A stretch of DNA of 37,689 bases from Gemmatimonadota bacterium. GTDB lineage: Bacteria > Gemmatimonadota > Gemmatimonadetes > Longimicrobiales > Gaopeijiaceae. Below, piece after piece: positions 8,569 through 17,225 of this stretch. A model generated the notes under the pieces. It ran no database searches and was not told the origin of the DNA. It saw only the letters and a list, made by a program, of their open reading frames with translations. The stretch spans positions 1 to 37,689 of the forward strand of contig VXOC01000234.1 of the NCBI GenBank assembly GCA_009840215.1, written 5' to 3'. The translations under genes and the position numbers were made by a program. Positions within the stretch are counted from its first letter, which is position 1. The number at the start of each line of letters is the position of its first letter.

Positions 8569-9306
8569 CTACCTCGACCCCTTGACCCGCACCGTCAGCA
8601 GGTCGATCGCGTGGTACTGGCGGTGGCTCACCGACGAGGCGTAGTGGCGCAAAAGGCGAAGTGACAGGTCACGGCCGCTCACTGGCGTGTCCCGGTCCCT
8701 GATCATCCCCATCTGATCCTCGAGGTTGGTTCCCTGGGGCGCGGCAATGAACTCCATTTCGGCCGCGTCGCCGTCACGCCGTATGGCCACCCGCAGCTGA
8801 CGGTTGGCCGCGTCCGCCACCCCCTCGTCCTGGCGGACCAGGCTCATGAAGGCTTCTTCCGCAGCGGAGCAGAGGCGCTCGGTGGAGTCGTCGCTCCACT
8901 TCATCTTGCCGGCGAACTCGCGCAGGAAGGCATCGAGCCTGGGCCGCACGCCGACATCGAGTTCCATGTCGATGTTCTGGCGGCTCGACTTCCACCTGCC
9001 CCAACCGAAAAAGACGGTGACGATGACGTAGAGGAGCACGACGACCGCGCCGATGCCGATCGCCAGCCACAGCAGATTCACGCCGCCGGAGCCGGCTTCC
9101 TGGGCCAGAAGGTGGCCCGAATTCTCGAAGGGATTGATGGGAAGATTCTCGTTCCGGGATCCGGGAGGAGCGGCGACCGGCGTCGAGCGGCCGTCGGCGT
9201 GGGGGGCCCGGATCAAAGTGAAGTTGATGGGTAGCGGGGCAATTCTACCCACCTCACGCATGCCCGACAAGGTGGGTTTCGACCGGGACAGGGCGCCGAC
9301 CGGCAC
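8569..9306 (-). CDS. membrane-anchored unrecognised protein, paralogue of downstream gene
   Basis: The frame has 245 codons from a GTG at 9306, 10 bases after the dapD stop. The real start is uncertain, since the first 70 residues look non-conserved and an internal ATG or GTG is possible. One membrane helix is plain (NLLWLAIGIGAVVVLLYVIV, residues about 79-98). A soluble domain of about 140 residues follows, homologous to the next gene. The N-box-like position reads EEAFMSLV (Ser instead of Asn), suggesting divergence from an ATP-binding role if the HATPase comparison holds. The position just after dapD suggests cotranscription, but no lysine-related function is apparent. Confidence 0.6.
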   Translation of the reverse strand: MPVGALSRSKPTLSGMREVGRIAPLPINFTLIRAPHADGRSTPVAAPPGSRNENLPINPFENSGHLLAQEAGSGGVNLLWLAIGIGAVVVLLYVIVTVFFGWGRWKSSRQNIDMELDVGVRPRLDAFLREFAGKMKWSDDSTERLCSAAEEAFMSLVRQDEGVADAANRQLRVAIRRDGDAAEMEFIAAPQGTNLEDQMGMIRDRDTPVSGRDLSLRLLRHYASSVSHRQYHAIDLLTVRVKGSR

Positions 9307-9315
9307 CCATATCTG

Positions 9316-10149
9316 TCAGCGGAGCAAATCCTCCAGCCGGATCCGCTCGCCGGTACGGTCGTCGCGGTACTTCACGATCACCGGGGCCTGCAGCGACAGG
9401 TCCCACTCGCGTCCAGGGCCCCTTCCGATGGGCCGGGACCCGGGCACTAACACCGCGTCCTCGGGAATGACCAGGGGACCGTCGTCCCCCGCGCGGATCA
9501 CTTCGCCGCGGGCGATATCGAAGACGGGCGTCGAGCGCGTGAGGATGACCCCCGCCCCCAGCACGGCCCCCCGCTTCACGATCGCGCCCTCGTAGACGCC
9601 GCAGTTGCCGCCGACGAGCACGTCGTCCTCGATGATCACGGGAAGGGCGCCGACCGGTTCGAGGACGCCGCCGATCTGCGCCCCCGCGCTGATGTGGCAG
9701 CGCCGGCCGACCTGGGCGCAGCTCCCCACCAGGGCGTGCGAGTCGATCATGGTGCCATCCCCCACCCGCGCGCCGACGTTGACGTACATGGGGGGCATGC
9801 AGGTCACGCCCCGTCCCAGGTACGCGCCCTCGCGCACCGCCGACCCGCCGGGGACCACGCGCGTCCCGCCCCCCGGGGGCGAGGTCTTCGGGGGGAAGGT
9901 CGACTTGTCGCTGAAGTGGAGGAGGCCGTCGCCGAGATCGTACCGGGCCAGGGTGCCGAGGCGGAATCCCAGCAGGATCCCGCGCTTCACCCATGCGTTC
10001 ACGCGCCAGCCCTGCGGGGCGGCGGGGTCGGGTTGGGCGGCGCGGATCTCGCCGGCGCTCAGGAGGTCGCGGAATTCGGCGAAGAGGTCGTGGTCGGCCG
10101 AGAGGGGGGTGGGGCGCGCGAAGGCCTCATCGATGCGGCGGGAGATCAA
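9316..10149 (-). CDS. dapD: 2,3,4,5-tetrahydropyridine-2,6-dicarboxylate N-succinyltransferase
   Basis: The predicted protein has 277 residues. It transfers succinyl from succinyl-CoA to tetrahydrodipicolinate in the succinylase branch of lysine/diaminopimelate synthesis, in the cytosol. The N-terminal helical part ends in GWRVNAWVKRGILLGFRLG. The left-handed parallel beta-helix follows, with hexapeptide runs such as VREGAYLGRGVTCMPPMYVNVGARV, GDGTMIDSHALVGSCAQVG, HISAGAQIGG and VIIEDDVLVGGNCGVYEGAIV, then FDIARG. No ATG is available; the start is TTG at 10149, overlapping the TGA of a 17-codon frame (TTGA). The 39-bp element ends 16 bases upstream, so dapD may have its own promoter inside the operon. 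Confidence 0.93.
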   Translation of the reverse strand: MISRRIDEAFARPTPLSADHDLFAEFRDLLSAGEIRAAQPDPAAPQGWRVNAWVKRGILLGFRLGTLARYDLGDGLLHFSDKSTFPPKTSPPGGGTRVVPGGSAVREGAYLGRGVTCMPPMYVNVGARVGDGTMIDSHALVGSCAQVGRRCHISAGAQIGGVLEPVGALPVIIEDDVLVGGNCGVYEGAIVKRGAVLGAGVILTRSTPVFDIARGEVIRAGDDGPLVIPEDAVLVPGSRPIGRGPGREWDLSLQAPVIVKYRDDRTGERIRLEDLLR

Positions 10150-10199
10150 TAGAGGGTCCCTAACTGTATACTACAGATGACATATTGTAATGTTTGCAT
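10146..10199 (-). CDS. possible 17-codon bridging ORF between dapA and dapD
   Basis: The dapA stop reads TAATG, so an ATG at 10199 starts at once. It encodes MQTLQYVICSIQLGTLY and ends in a TGA that overlaps the TTG start of dapD (TTGA). The small frame runs through the whole 39-bp element. It could act as a ribosome relay that couples dapD translation to dapA, or it could be accidental. No conservation can be checked here, so confidence is low. Confidence 0.3.
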   Translation of the reverse strand: MQTLQYVICSIQLGTLY

Positions 10200-10203
10200 T
10201 ACA
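10165..10203 (-). promoter_or_regulatory. 39-bp tandem dyad element, copy 2 (dapA-dapD junction)
   Basis: On the minus strand it reads TGTAAT-GCAAAC-ATTACA, then ATA, then TGTCAT-CTGTAG-TATACA. The first dyad has perfect 6-bp arms. Read leftwards, ATTACA (10191-10186) as -35 and TACAGT (10168-10163) as -10 are separated by 17 bp, with the dapD TTG 13 bases beyond the -10. A transcript from here would have a very short leader. The dapA stop codon TAA lies inside the first dyad. It is probably a secondary, regulated promoter within the dap operon. Confidence 0.75.
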
Positions 10204-11110
10204 TTTCCAGCGATTCCATCACGTCCCGCAGGCGCCGCCGGTTTTCGGCGCTGACCGCGGTCATGGGCAGGCGGTAGCGGGCCTCGAGCAGCCCCATCTC
10301 GGCCATGGCGTACTTCACCGGCCCCGGATTCGTCTCGATGAAGTTGGCGTCCATAAGGGGGAGCCAGCGATGGTGGATGGGACGCGCCGCGGCGAAGTCC
10401 CCCGTCAGGCACCTGTCGCACAATTCGGCCATCGGGCCGGGAATCTGGTTGGAGACGACCGAGATCACCCCGTGCGCGCCCAGCGCGATCGCCGGCAGCG
10501 TCGCGGCGTCGTCACCGGTCAGGACGGCGAAGTCCGAAGGCACCGACTGCAGGACCCACGCAACCTGAAAGATGTCTCCGGCCGCCTCCTTGACGGCCAT
10601 CACGCCGGGGATCGAGGCCAGCCGGGCGAGCGTGGCGGGTGCCAGGTTGACGCCGGTGCGGCTGGGCACGTTGTAGACGACGATGGGCAGGCTGGTGGCG
10701 CCGGCAACCGCCGAGTAGTGAAGGAAAAGGCCGTCCGGCGTCGGCTTGTTGTAGTACGGGGTGACGACGAGAAGGCCCGCGGCTCCGGTCCCTTCCAGCG
10801 ACCTGGCCAGCGCGACGACCTCGGAGGTGTTGTTGCCCCCGCACCCGGCGATGACCGGGACGGCACCCGCGGCCGCCTCAACCACCAGCTCCGCCACGCG
10901 CACCTTCTCCTGGTGGGTCAGCGTCGTGCCCTCGCCCGTGGTCCCGCACGGCACCAGGAAATGCACGCCGGCGTCCACCTGGCGGGTCACCAGAGCCCCA
11001 ACGAGGTCCTCGTCGATCATGCCGTTGGGCCGAAAGGGGGTCACCAGCGCGGTTCCGCAGCCGTGCAGCCAGTGTTGGTTTCGCTTTGCGTTGTTGTTTG
11101 CGTCGTTCAT
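10199..11110 (-). CDS. dapA: 4-hydroxy-tetrahydrodipicolinate synthase
   Basis: The predicted protein has 303 residues. It condenses pyruvate with aspartate semialdehyde, the committed step to diaminopimelate. The (beta/alpha)8 barrel begins GCGTALVTPFRPNG. CGTTGEGTTL is the pyruvate-binding GTTGE motif, VVYNVPSRTG carries the catalytic Tyr and Arg, and MAVKEAAGD the Schiff-base Lys. ATG 11110 overlaps the dapB stop (ATGA), so translation is coupled. The frame upstream of this ATG is not part of the protein. The last codons, ATG TAA, fall in the 39-bp element. Length and motifs are those of a normal, intact DapA. Confidence 0.95.
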   Translation of the reverse strand: MNDANNNAKRNQHWLHGCGTALVTPFRPNGMIDEDLVGALVTRQVDAGVHFLVPCGTTGEGTTLTHQEKVRVAELVVEAAAGAVPVIAGCGGNNTSEVVALARSLEGTGAAGLLVVTPYYNKPTPDGLFLHYSAVAGATSLPIVVYNVPSRTGVNLAPATLARLASIPGVMAVKEAAGDIFQVAWVLQSVPSDFAVLTGDDAATLPAIALGAHGVISVVSNQIPGPMAELCDRCLTGDFAAARPIHHRWLPLMDANFIETNPGPVKYAMAEMGLLEARYRLPMTAVSAENRRRLRDVMESLEM

Positions 11111-11898
11111 GAGCTGCTTGCGCTCGAAGGTCCGTCCTCGCCCACCACCTTCTCCCAGCACTCCGCGAAGTCGTACACGCCGGGACGCCCGTGGATCCAT
11201 TGCGCGGCGGCAAGGGCGCCCCGGGCGAATCCGGCCCGGGACCGCGCGGTGTGGCGGATCTGCACGGTGTCGGCGGCCGAGTCCCACTGGAGTTCGTGCG
11301 TGCCGGGAACGTGGCCGGTCCGCTGGCTGGTGACGTCGATCTCGCCGCTCCAGCCTGCGGCGCGGACCTCGTCGACGAGGTGCAGCGCGGTCCCGGAGGG
11401 GGCGTCCCGCTTGCTGCGGTGGTGCGACTCGAAGGCGGCGAGGTCGTAGCCGTCGCACCGGGCCAGGGTGCGGGCCGCAGCCGCCGCGATGCGGTAGAAG
11501 GCGTTGACGCCCACAGAGAAGTTTGCGCCGTAGACGAGGCCGATCCCGCTGCGGCGCGCGAGGGCGAGGATTTCGGCGCGCCGGTCGTCCCACCCGGTGG
11601 TGCCGACCACGGTGTCGATGCCGAGGTCGCAAAGGCGTTCCAGGTTGCCCGACATGACCGCCGCGGGGGTGGAGAAGTCGATGGCGACATCGGTCTCGTG
11701 CAGGGCCGCCCGGGTCAGCCCGGTTCCGCCCCGATTGTTCGACCCGTCCAGCCGGAGGACCACAGCGAAGCCGTGTTCCGAGGCGAGCTCCTCCACCAGG
11801 CGTCCCATCCGTCCCTGTCCCACCAGAGCGATGCGGAGAGGAGGCCGCGAGGGGGTTTCAGCGTGCATGCGAGCTGTTTGCGGGCCGACCGCGGACAT
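11107..11898 (-). CDS. dapB: 4-hydroxy-tetrahydrodipicolinate reductase
   Basis: The predicted protein has 263 residues. It reduces the DapA product with NAD(P)H. It shows the nucleotide-binding IALVGQGRMGRLVEEL, VGTTGW, YGANFSVGVNAFY and the catalytic ESHHRSKRDAPSGTA (His-His-Lys). ATG 11898 has a GGGGGCAGGG tract upstream and is used here. ATG 11868 (MHAETPS...) is nearly as good and would still overlap the asd stop by 11 bases. Either way asd, dapB and dapA are translationally linked. Nothing is missing from the family core. Confidence 0.93.
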   Translation of the reverse strand: MSAVGPQTARMHAETPSRPPLRIALVGQGRMGRLVEELASEHGFAVVLRLDGSNNRGGTGLTRAALHETDVAIDFSTPAAVMSGNLERLCDLGIDTVVGTTGWDDRRAEILALARRSGIGLVYGANFSVGVNAFYRIAAAAARTLARCDGYDLAAFESHHRSKRDAPSGTALHLVDEVRAAGWSGEIDVTSQRTGHVPGTHELQWDSAADTVQIRHTARSRAGFARGALAAAQWIHGRPGVYDFAECWEKVVGEDGPSSASSS

Positions 11899-13006
11899 CG
11901 CCCTGCCCCCGGCTGCCCGGCGCCTCGCCGTCGTCGGCGCCCTGCGGGGTTTGCCCGCGCCCCGTCACCCACCCCCCCGCCACCAGCAGCTCGGCATTCA
12001 GCACCGAGGCCCCCGCCGCACCACGAATCGTGTTGTGCCCGAGCGCCGCGAACCCGAGCCCCAGCACCGAACACTCGCGCACGCGCCCCACCGTCACCGC
12101 CATCCCCCGCCCCGCCATCACATCTCTGCGCGGCTGCGGTCGGTCGGCGCCCTGCACCACCTGAACCGGCCGCTTCGGCGCGGTCGGCAGAGCCAGCCTC
12201 TGGGGCTGCCCGCGAAAGTCCGCCATCGCTGCCCGCGCCTCCTCCGGCGAGGGCCGCGCCTCCAGTTCGACCGACGCGCACACCAGATGCCCGTCCACCG
12301 TGGGGACCCGGTTGCAGTGCGCGCTCACCGTCACCGCCGCCGGTTCCACCCTCCCCTCCCCCACCTCCCCGAGCAGCTTGCACGTCTCCACCGACAGCTT
12401 CTCCTCTTCGCCCCCGATGAATGGCACCGCGTTGCCCAGGATGTCGACCGACGGCACACCGGGGTAGCCCGCGCCGCTCACCGCCTGCAGCGTGGTCGCC
12501 AGCACGCGCCGGATGCCGAAGGGACGGAGCGGGGCGAGGGCCATGGTCAGGGTGATGGTCGAGCAGTTGGGGTTCGTGACGATCGCCCCGGGCCAGCCGC
12601 GCTCGCGCCGCTGGTGTGGAATCAGCTCGATGTGGTCGGGGTTCACCTCGGGGATCAGGAGCGGCACGTCCGCGTCGAGGCGGTGGTTGCGCGAGTTCGA
12701 CAGCACGAAGTGCCCCGCGCCGGCGAAGTCACGCTCGATTCCCCCCGCGACCGACGCGTCCATGGCCGAAAAGACCACCTCGGGGCAGTCGGCGGACACT
12801 TCGGCGGGCTGCACGACCATCCCGGCCACACCCTCGGGCATGGGATCGTCCTGCACCCAGCGCGCGGCCTCGGCGTAGGGCCGGCCCGCGCTCCGCTCGC
12901 TCGCGCCGAGCCAGGCGACCTTGAACCAGGGGTGGCCCTCCAGCTGGAGGATGAACCGCTGGCCCACCATCCCGGTGGCGCCCAGCAGCCCGACCGGGAT
13001 CCTCAA
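11858..13006 (-). CDS. asd: aspartate-semialdehyde dehydrogenase
   Basis: The predicted protein has 382 residues. It reduces aspartyl phosphate to the semialdehyde used for lysine, threonine and methionine. It has the cofactor loop [22 protein letters not shown], the nucleophile NPNCSTI and the later [13 protein letters not shown]. The NPNCSTI form and overall pattern fit the archaeal/fungal-type Asd group rather than the E. coli type. The start is read as TTG 13006 because it overlaps the stop of the upstream LVIVD gene (TTGA) and places GLLGATG near the N-terminus. The frame is open further upstream but overlaps that gene deeply. The last about 35 residues after WVTGRGQ look low-complexity and are probably not part of the fold. 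Confidence 0.93.
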   Translation of the reverse strand: MRIPVGLLGATGMVGQRFILQLEGHPWFKVAWLGASERSAGRPYAEAARWVQDDPMPEGVAGMVVQPAEVSADCPEVVFSAMDASVAGGIERDFAGAGHFVLSNSRNHRLDADVPLLIPEVNPDHIELIPHQRRERGWPGAIVTNPNCSTITLTMALAPLRPFGIRRVLATTLQAVSGAGYPGVPSVDILGNAVPFIGGEEEKLSVETCKLLGEVGEGRVEPAAVTVSAHCNRVPTVDGHLVCASVELEARPSPEEARAAMADFRGQPQRLALPTAPKRPVQVVQGADRPQPRRDVMAGRGMAVTVGRVRECSVLGLGFAALGHNTIRGAAGASVLNAELLVAGGWVTGRGQTPQGADDGEAPGSRGQGDVRGRPANSSHAR

Positions 13007-15084
13007 CTGATCGGCCGGGTCCGCGGGACCAGCCGCGCCGACCACAACCCGGAATTCGTGTCCGAAAAGTAGATCCGCCCCTTGAAGGGCATGACGCTCC
13101 ACGCCATCGGCGAATTGGGCACGTACCCGGCCGGGTCGAAGGCCTTGAAGACCGCGATCTCGCGTCCCTGCGTGTACAGGTTCCCCATCAGCTCCCCTGA
13201 AACGTCCACCATGCGCACGCCCCCCTCATAGTACGCCTGGTACAGGATGTCGTCCTCCACCCAGATGTTGTGCGTGCCGTACTCCGGGACCTCGTAGCGG
13301 GCCACCATTTCGGGCGCCTCCGGGTCGGAGAAGTCGATGATCTGAATGTACCCCTGCGTCGCCAGGGGGATCCCGTGCATGCCGGTCTCGGGATCGTAGG
13401 GCAGCTGGTACGACCCGCGCCCCTGCCCCGGCCCCTCCCACGCCAGACCCCGCCGCGACATGATCTCGTCGCCCACGAAGACGTAGTGCTTCCCCGTCGA
13501 CTCCGAGATGTACGGGAAGACCGCGTGCGTGCCCCCCGTCGGGAGCGGATAGCTGCTCACGAAGACCGGGTTCCCGGGGGACCCGCCCCAGCCTCCGTGA
13601 CCCACATCCACCACCACCAGCCCGTTCTCCCACTCCGCCGAATACGCCAGCCCGTCCATCACCCACACGTCGTGGAGACGGCTGTCCGGGTGGTTGTACT
13701 CGCCCACGTAGCGCGGGTTGTAGATGTCGCTCACGTCCAGAATCACGTACTTGTCGCCACCTGCCAGCGCGAAGACGTGGTCGTTGGTTGGGAACGCGTT
13801 GTGCACCCCGCCGGTCAGCCCATGGTCGGTGACCTCCGCCGCGATCACCGGGTGGGCCGGATCGGCCAGGTCGAGGATGACCACCCCGTTGCGCCGGTCC
13901 GAGGCGCCTTCGCGTGTCATGGTCGCGTAGCGGCCGTCGGGTGACACCTTCATGTCGTTGACCGAGCGCGCGTCGACCTGGATCGAGTCCGTCTTGAAGA
14001 TGTTCGCGGGATCGGTCACATCCCACACGAATCCGTAGCCGTCGGAGCGCTTGGCCCCCGTGACCGCGTAGTCGCGCCCGTCCAGGCCCTCGAAGACCCA
14101 GAAGTCGGTGGTGCGCACCCGCTGTTCGCGGCCGTGGCCGTGGATCTCGAGCTGCTGGACCACGTCGCGGGGGACGACCTCGACGGTGGTGCGCGCAGCG
14201 AGGGGGCCGGCGTGGGCCACCACCGTGTGGAGACCGGGTAGGTCCGCGACGAAACGGCCGCCGCGCATCCGGGCCGTGGCGGCCGGGGCGATCGTCCCTG
14301 GCGGCGCCTCGTAGGCGTGGGACCACTCGACGGGGACGCGGGCGAGGAGCTGGCCGTCGTCGTCGCGCACCTCCGCACCGAAATCGATCACGTCGCCGGT
14401 GCGGGCGCGGGGGACGCCGCCGGTGATTGTGAGGCGCGTGGCCGTGAAGGGGTCGGCGGTGAGGGTGGCCGCGCCTTCCACGCCGTCGACCGTGGCGGTG
14501 ATGGTGGCCGTGCCGGGCGCGGTCGCCGTCACCCGTCCGAAGCGGTCGACCGTGGTGATTCCGGATGTCTCGCTCCGCCACTCGACCTGCGGATCGGGAC
14601 GTTCGCTGCCATCCGCGTGCTCGGCCCTCACCCCGAGCCGGATCGTGGTTCCCACCAGGAGGCGATGGTTTGTGAGGGGAGTGACGACCACCCGGGCGAC
14701 GGCCGGCCATTCGATGCGGACCGGGACCCTGACCATCACCGTTTCGCCTGCGGGAGGGCCGCCACCCTGAACCAGCGTCGCAATCAGCGCATAGTCCCCC
14801 GCCACCAGCGCGGTGACGACTCCCTGCCGCACGCGCACCGCCGAGCGCGGGCCGACGAACCGCACGGACGGCGAATCCACCTGCGCCCCGGAACGGGTCA
14901 CCCCCGTGATCTTCACCTCGGCTTCGTCGCCGACCCGCATGGTCAGTTCGGCGGGCTCCGCCACCAGCTTCACGACGGGGTCGTCGCCGGTCTGGGCGTG
15001 GAGGGGGTGGGTGGTCGCGGTGGTCACCGTCACCACGATCAGCGCGAAGGATCCGAATCGGAAGAGCTGGGCGGATCTGGACAT
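13003..15084 (-). CDS. exported Ig-like and LVIVD-repeat protein
   Basis: The predicted protein has 693 residues. ATG 15084 has GGAG correctly spaced before it. The signal peptide is [20 protein letters not shown]. Residues about 30-310 hold successive Ig-like (Big_2 type) segments, for example [20 protein letters not shown]. From about 320 to the end are LVIVD/propeller-like repeats: [73 protein letters not shown]. Such proteins are extracytoplasmic and of unknown role. Its stop overlaps the TTG of asd, so a surface protein is translationally linked to a cytosolic biosynthesis operon; this may be chance packing. A 19-bp palindrome lies 34 bases upstream. Confidence 0.85.
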   Translation of the reverse strand: MSRSAQLFRFGSFALIVVTVTTATTHPLHAQTGDDPVVKLVAEPAELTMRVGDEAEVKITGVTRSGAQVDSPSVRFVGPRSAVRVRQGVVTALVAGDYALIATLVQGGGPPAGETVMVRVPVRIEWPAVARVVVTPLTNHRLLVGTTIRLGVRAEHADGSERPDPQVEWRSETSGITTVDRFGRVTATAPGTATITATVDGVEGAATLTADPFTATRLTITGGVPRARTGDVIDFGAEVRDDDGQLLARVPVEWSHAYEAPPGTIAPAATARMRGGRFVADLPGLHTVVAHAGPLAARTTVEVVPRDVVQQLEIHGHGREQRVRTTDFWVFEGLDGRDYAVTGAKRSDGYGFVWDVTDPANIFKTDSIQVDARSVNDMKVSPDGRYATMTREGASDRRNGVVILDLADPAHPVIAAEVTDHGLTGGVHNAFPTNDHVFALAGGDKYVILDVSDIYNPRYVGEYNHPDSRLHDVWVMDGLAYSAEWENGLVVVDVGHGGWGGSPGNPVFVSSYPLPTGGTHAVFPYISESTGKHYVFVGDEIMSRRGLAWEGPGQGRGSYQLPYDPETGMHGIPLATQGYIQIIDFSDPEAPEMVARYEVPEYGTHNIWVEDDILYQAYYEGGVRMVDVSGELMGNLYTQGREIAVFKAFDPAGYVPNSPMAWSVMPFKGRIYFSDTNSGLWSARLVPRTRPIS

Positions 15085-15117
15085 GTTGGCTCCTTCCAGG
15101 CCGGTGGTCCGAACAAA

Positions 15118-15136
15118 CCCTAACGTTACGTCAGGG
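15118..15136. promoter_or_regulatory. 19-bp palindrome upstream of the LVIVD-asd-dap operon
   Basis: CCCTAACGTTACGTCAGGG is an inverted repeat with 9-base arms, one mismatch and a single central base. It lies between the divergent LVIVD gene (start 15084) and membrane-protein gene (15379), 34 bases from the former. Its position fits an operator. It is unlike the 39-bp element. No clear -35/-10 pair was assigned. Confidence 0.5.
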
Positions 15137-15260
15137 TTGGGGCGCCACGATCGAACGGGGCGCTCCCGTGGCTGCAATCCCGGTTCGGAAGTTGCGGCGG
15201 ATTCACCCGCCACACAACGCCCGTCCCCGACAGGCGTGGGTTCGATCCCGGACTGCCGAG

Positions 15261-15296
15261 ACTCGGAAGCGAGCACCTCCGGGTCCGCTTCCGAGT
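15261..15296. repeat. perfect 11-bp inverted repeat (stem-loop)
   Basis: ACTCGGAAGCG and CGCTTCCGAGT are perfect reverse complements separated by 14 bases, extendable by a G-T pair. It could form a strong hairpin in the leader of the gene at 15379. There is no T-run after it on either strand, so it is not a canonical intrinsic terminator. The remainder of the 15085-15378 gap holds no gene. Confidence 0.6.
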
Positions 15297-15378
15297 TCAC
15301 ACGCCAGCTCCAGCTTGCAGGCAGCCATCGATTTCCTGAGGTTTACGCACCATCCGCCTTTACCGACATGAACGATCC

Positions 15379-15990
15379 ATGACCGAAGTGCCCGCACGAA
15401 TCTCCGATTCACAGGTCAGGCTGATCCTCGAACGCGCCGCCGAGATCGACGCACGCGGCGATTCCCTGACGGTCGATGAACTGAGGCAGATTGCGGCCGA
15501 GGCCGGGATCGATCGCGCGGCGACCGAAGCCGCGATTCAGGAGATCATGGCCAGCGCGGAGGCGGAATCACAACCGGCACCGACCGTGACCGAGAACGGA
15601 GCCAACCTGCCGGCGAAGGACCCGAAGTCCATTTCGCCCCCCTGGATCGCGGCGGGAGGCGCCCTGGGAGTGGCCCTGGCGTTCGTCACGTTGGAGCTGC
15701 CCGAAGTGGCAGGCATTTCCATGCTCGGAGCAGTCGCAGTGGGCCTGATCCTCAGAGCAGTGCGGGCCATAAGGAAGAAGTCACACCTGGGTTTCCAGCT
15801 CGAGAACTTCGCGGTGTGGTTCGGGTTGGCGCTGGGCGGGGTCGCCAGCGGGGTATTCACCCCTGCAATGCTCTCGGCTGTGTTCACCGTTTGGATCGTG
15901 GCCTCCGTTGTCGGCGGGCTGATCGTGTCGTACGGTTCCCGCGAGGACGGGCCCGCGGACGACATCCCGCGAATAGGGCCGGGCCAGTAG
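15379..15990 (+). CDS. small membrane protein with N-terminal helical domain, function unknown
   Basis: The predicted protein has 203 residues. Residues 1-60 are soluble and helical ([34 protein letters not shown]), in the style of short helical N-terminal modules seen on many small membrane proteins. About four hydrophobic segments follow: [55 protein letters not shown] and [21 protein letters not shown]. The tail is charged and short. No family was recognised with confidence and no catalytic motif is seen. The gene stands alone; the next start is 173 bases away. Confidence 0.7.
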   Translation: MTEVPARISDSQVRLILERAAEIDARGDSLTVDELRQIAAEAGIDRAATEAAIQEIMASAEAESQPAPTVTENGANLPAKDPKSISPPWIAAGGALGVALAFVTLELPEVAGISMLGAVAVGLILRAVRAIRKKSHLGFQLENFAVWFGLALGGVASGVFTPAMLSAVFTVWIVASVVGGLIVSYGSREDGPADDIPRIGPGQ

Positions 15991-16163
15991 GGGTCGTCGA
16001 CTGCCTCTGCCGGTCACATCCCGGCTTTCCGGCGGCGAATGCTCCTGCCCAACCCACCACTGGACAGCGAAGGCACCCTGGTTCACACTATCGGACAACG
16101 GACGCGCGGGGACCGGCGCCACTTTCCGTCACATCCATCTCCCTCCACCAATCCCAGAGGACC

Positions 16164-17225
16164 ATGCCCGCATCCAACCGCATCCACGACCTCCTCGGAC
16201 CCGAAGCCGAAGACCTGCTGACCTATCGCGCCACGGGCTTTCCGAGAGACCGCCTCCACCTCCCGGGCCCCGACTTTGTGGACCGGGTCGTCGCGGGAAC
16301 GGACCGCAGTCCCCAGGTGATGCGCAGCATGCAGCAGATTCTGGGCAACGGGCGGCTGGCCGGTACCGGCTACGTCTCGATCCTGCCGGTCGACCAGGGG
16401 ATCGAGCACTCGGCCGGCGCTTCCTTCGCGCCCAACCCGGTCTATTTCGACCCCGGGAGCATCTGTGAGCTGGCCGTGGAGGGCGGGTGCAACGCCGTGG
16501 CGTCCACGCTCGGCGTGCTGGGTTCCGTGTCACGCCGCTACGCGCACCGAATCCCCTTCCTCGTCAAGCTGAACCACAACGAACTGCTGACCTATCCCAA
16601 CCGCTACGACCAGGTCATGTTCGCTAGCGTCCAGCAGGCGTGGGAGCTGGGGGCGGCGGCGGTGGGCGCTACTGTCTACTTCGGGTCCGACCAGGGGATG
16701 CGTCAGCTGCAGGAGGCGTCGGAAGCCTTCCAGATGGCGCACGAGCTGGGCATGGTGACCGTGCTGTGGTGCTACCTGCGCCAGTCCGCCTTCAACACCG
16801 GCGGGAAGAACTACCACGCGGCCGCCGACCTGACCGGGCAAGCCAACCACCTGGGGGTCACGATCGAGGCCGACATCGTGAAGCAGAAGCAGGCCGAGCT
16901 GGACGGAGGCTACCGCGCGGTCGGGTTCGGCCGCACCCACGACAAGGTCTATTCGGATCTGGTCCCCGGCGCGCACCCGATCGAGATGACGCGCTACCAG
17001 GTCGCGAACTGCTACATGGGGCGGGTCGGGCTGATCAACTCGGGCGGCTCGAGCGGAGACAACGACTTCGCGCAGGCGGCGCGCACGGCGGTGATCAACA
17101 AGCGGGCCGGCGGAATGGGGCTGATCTCGGGACGGAAGGCGTTCCAGCGCCCGATGTCGGAGGGGGTGAAGCTGCTGAACCTGATCCAGGACGTTTTCCT
17201 CGACGAGTCGATCGGGGTGGCGTAG
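16164..17225 (+). CDS. fbaB: class I fructose-bisphosphate aldolase (FbaB/DhnA type)
   Basis: The predicted protein has 353 residues. It cleaves fructose 1,6-bisphosphate to dihydroxyacetone phosphate and glyceraldehyde 3-phosphate through a Schiff base, in the cytosol. Telling segments are [77 protein letters not shown] and [12 protein letters not shown], the last matching the conserved GRKAFQRP run of FbaB-type enzymes. ATG 16164 follows CAGAGGACC. The reading frame is open far upstream but the family N-terminus begins here. Its last 214 bases are covered antisense by the 3' end of the Ig/LRR gene. The identity is firm; the stop at 17225 is normal. Confidence 0.92.
   Translation: MPASNRIHDLLGPEAEDLLTYRATGFPRDRLHLPGPDFVDRVVAGTDRSPQVMRSMQQILGNGRLAGTGYVSILPVDQGIEHSAGASFAPNPVYFDPGSICELAVEGGCNAVASTLGVLGSVSRRYAHRIPFLVKLNHNELLTYPNRYDQVMFASVQQAWELGAAAVGATVYFGSDQGMRQLQEASEAFQMAHELGMVTVLWCYLRQSAFNTGGKNYHAAADLTGQANHLGVTIEADIVKQKQAELDGGYRAVGFGRTHDKVYSDLVPGAHPIEMTRYQVANCYMGRVGLINSGGSSGDNDFAQAARTAVINKRAGGMGLISGRKAFQRPMSEGVKLLNLIQDVFLDESIGVA

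Noticed and set aside
15230-15260. GGTTCGATCCC, resembling a tRNA T-loop
   Set aside because: The flanking bases do not pair into a T-stem and no acceptor or anticodon arm can be drawn around it.
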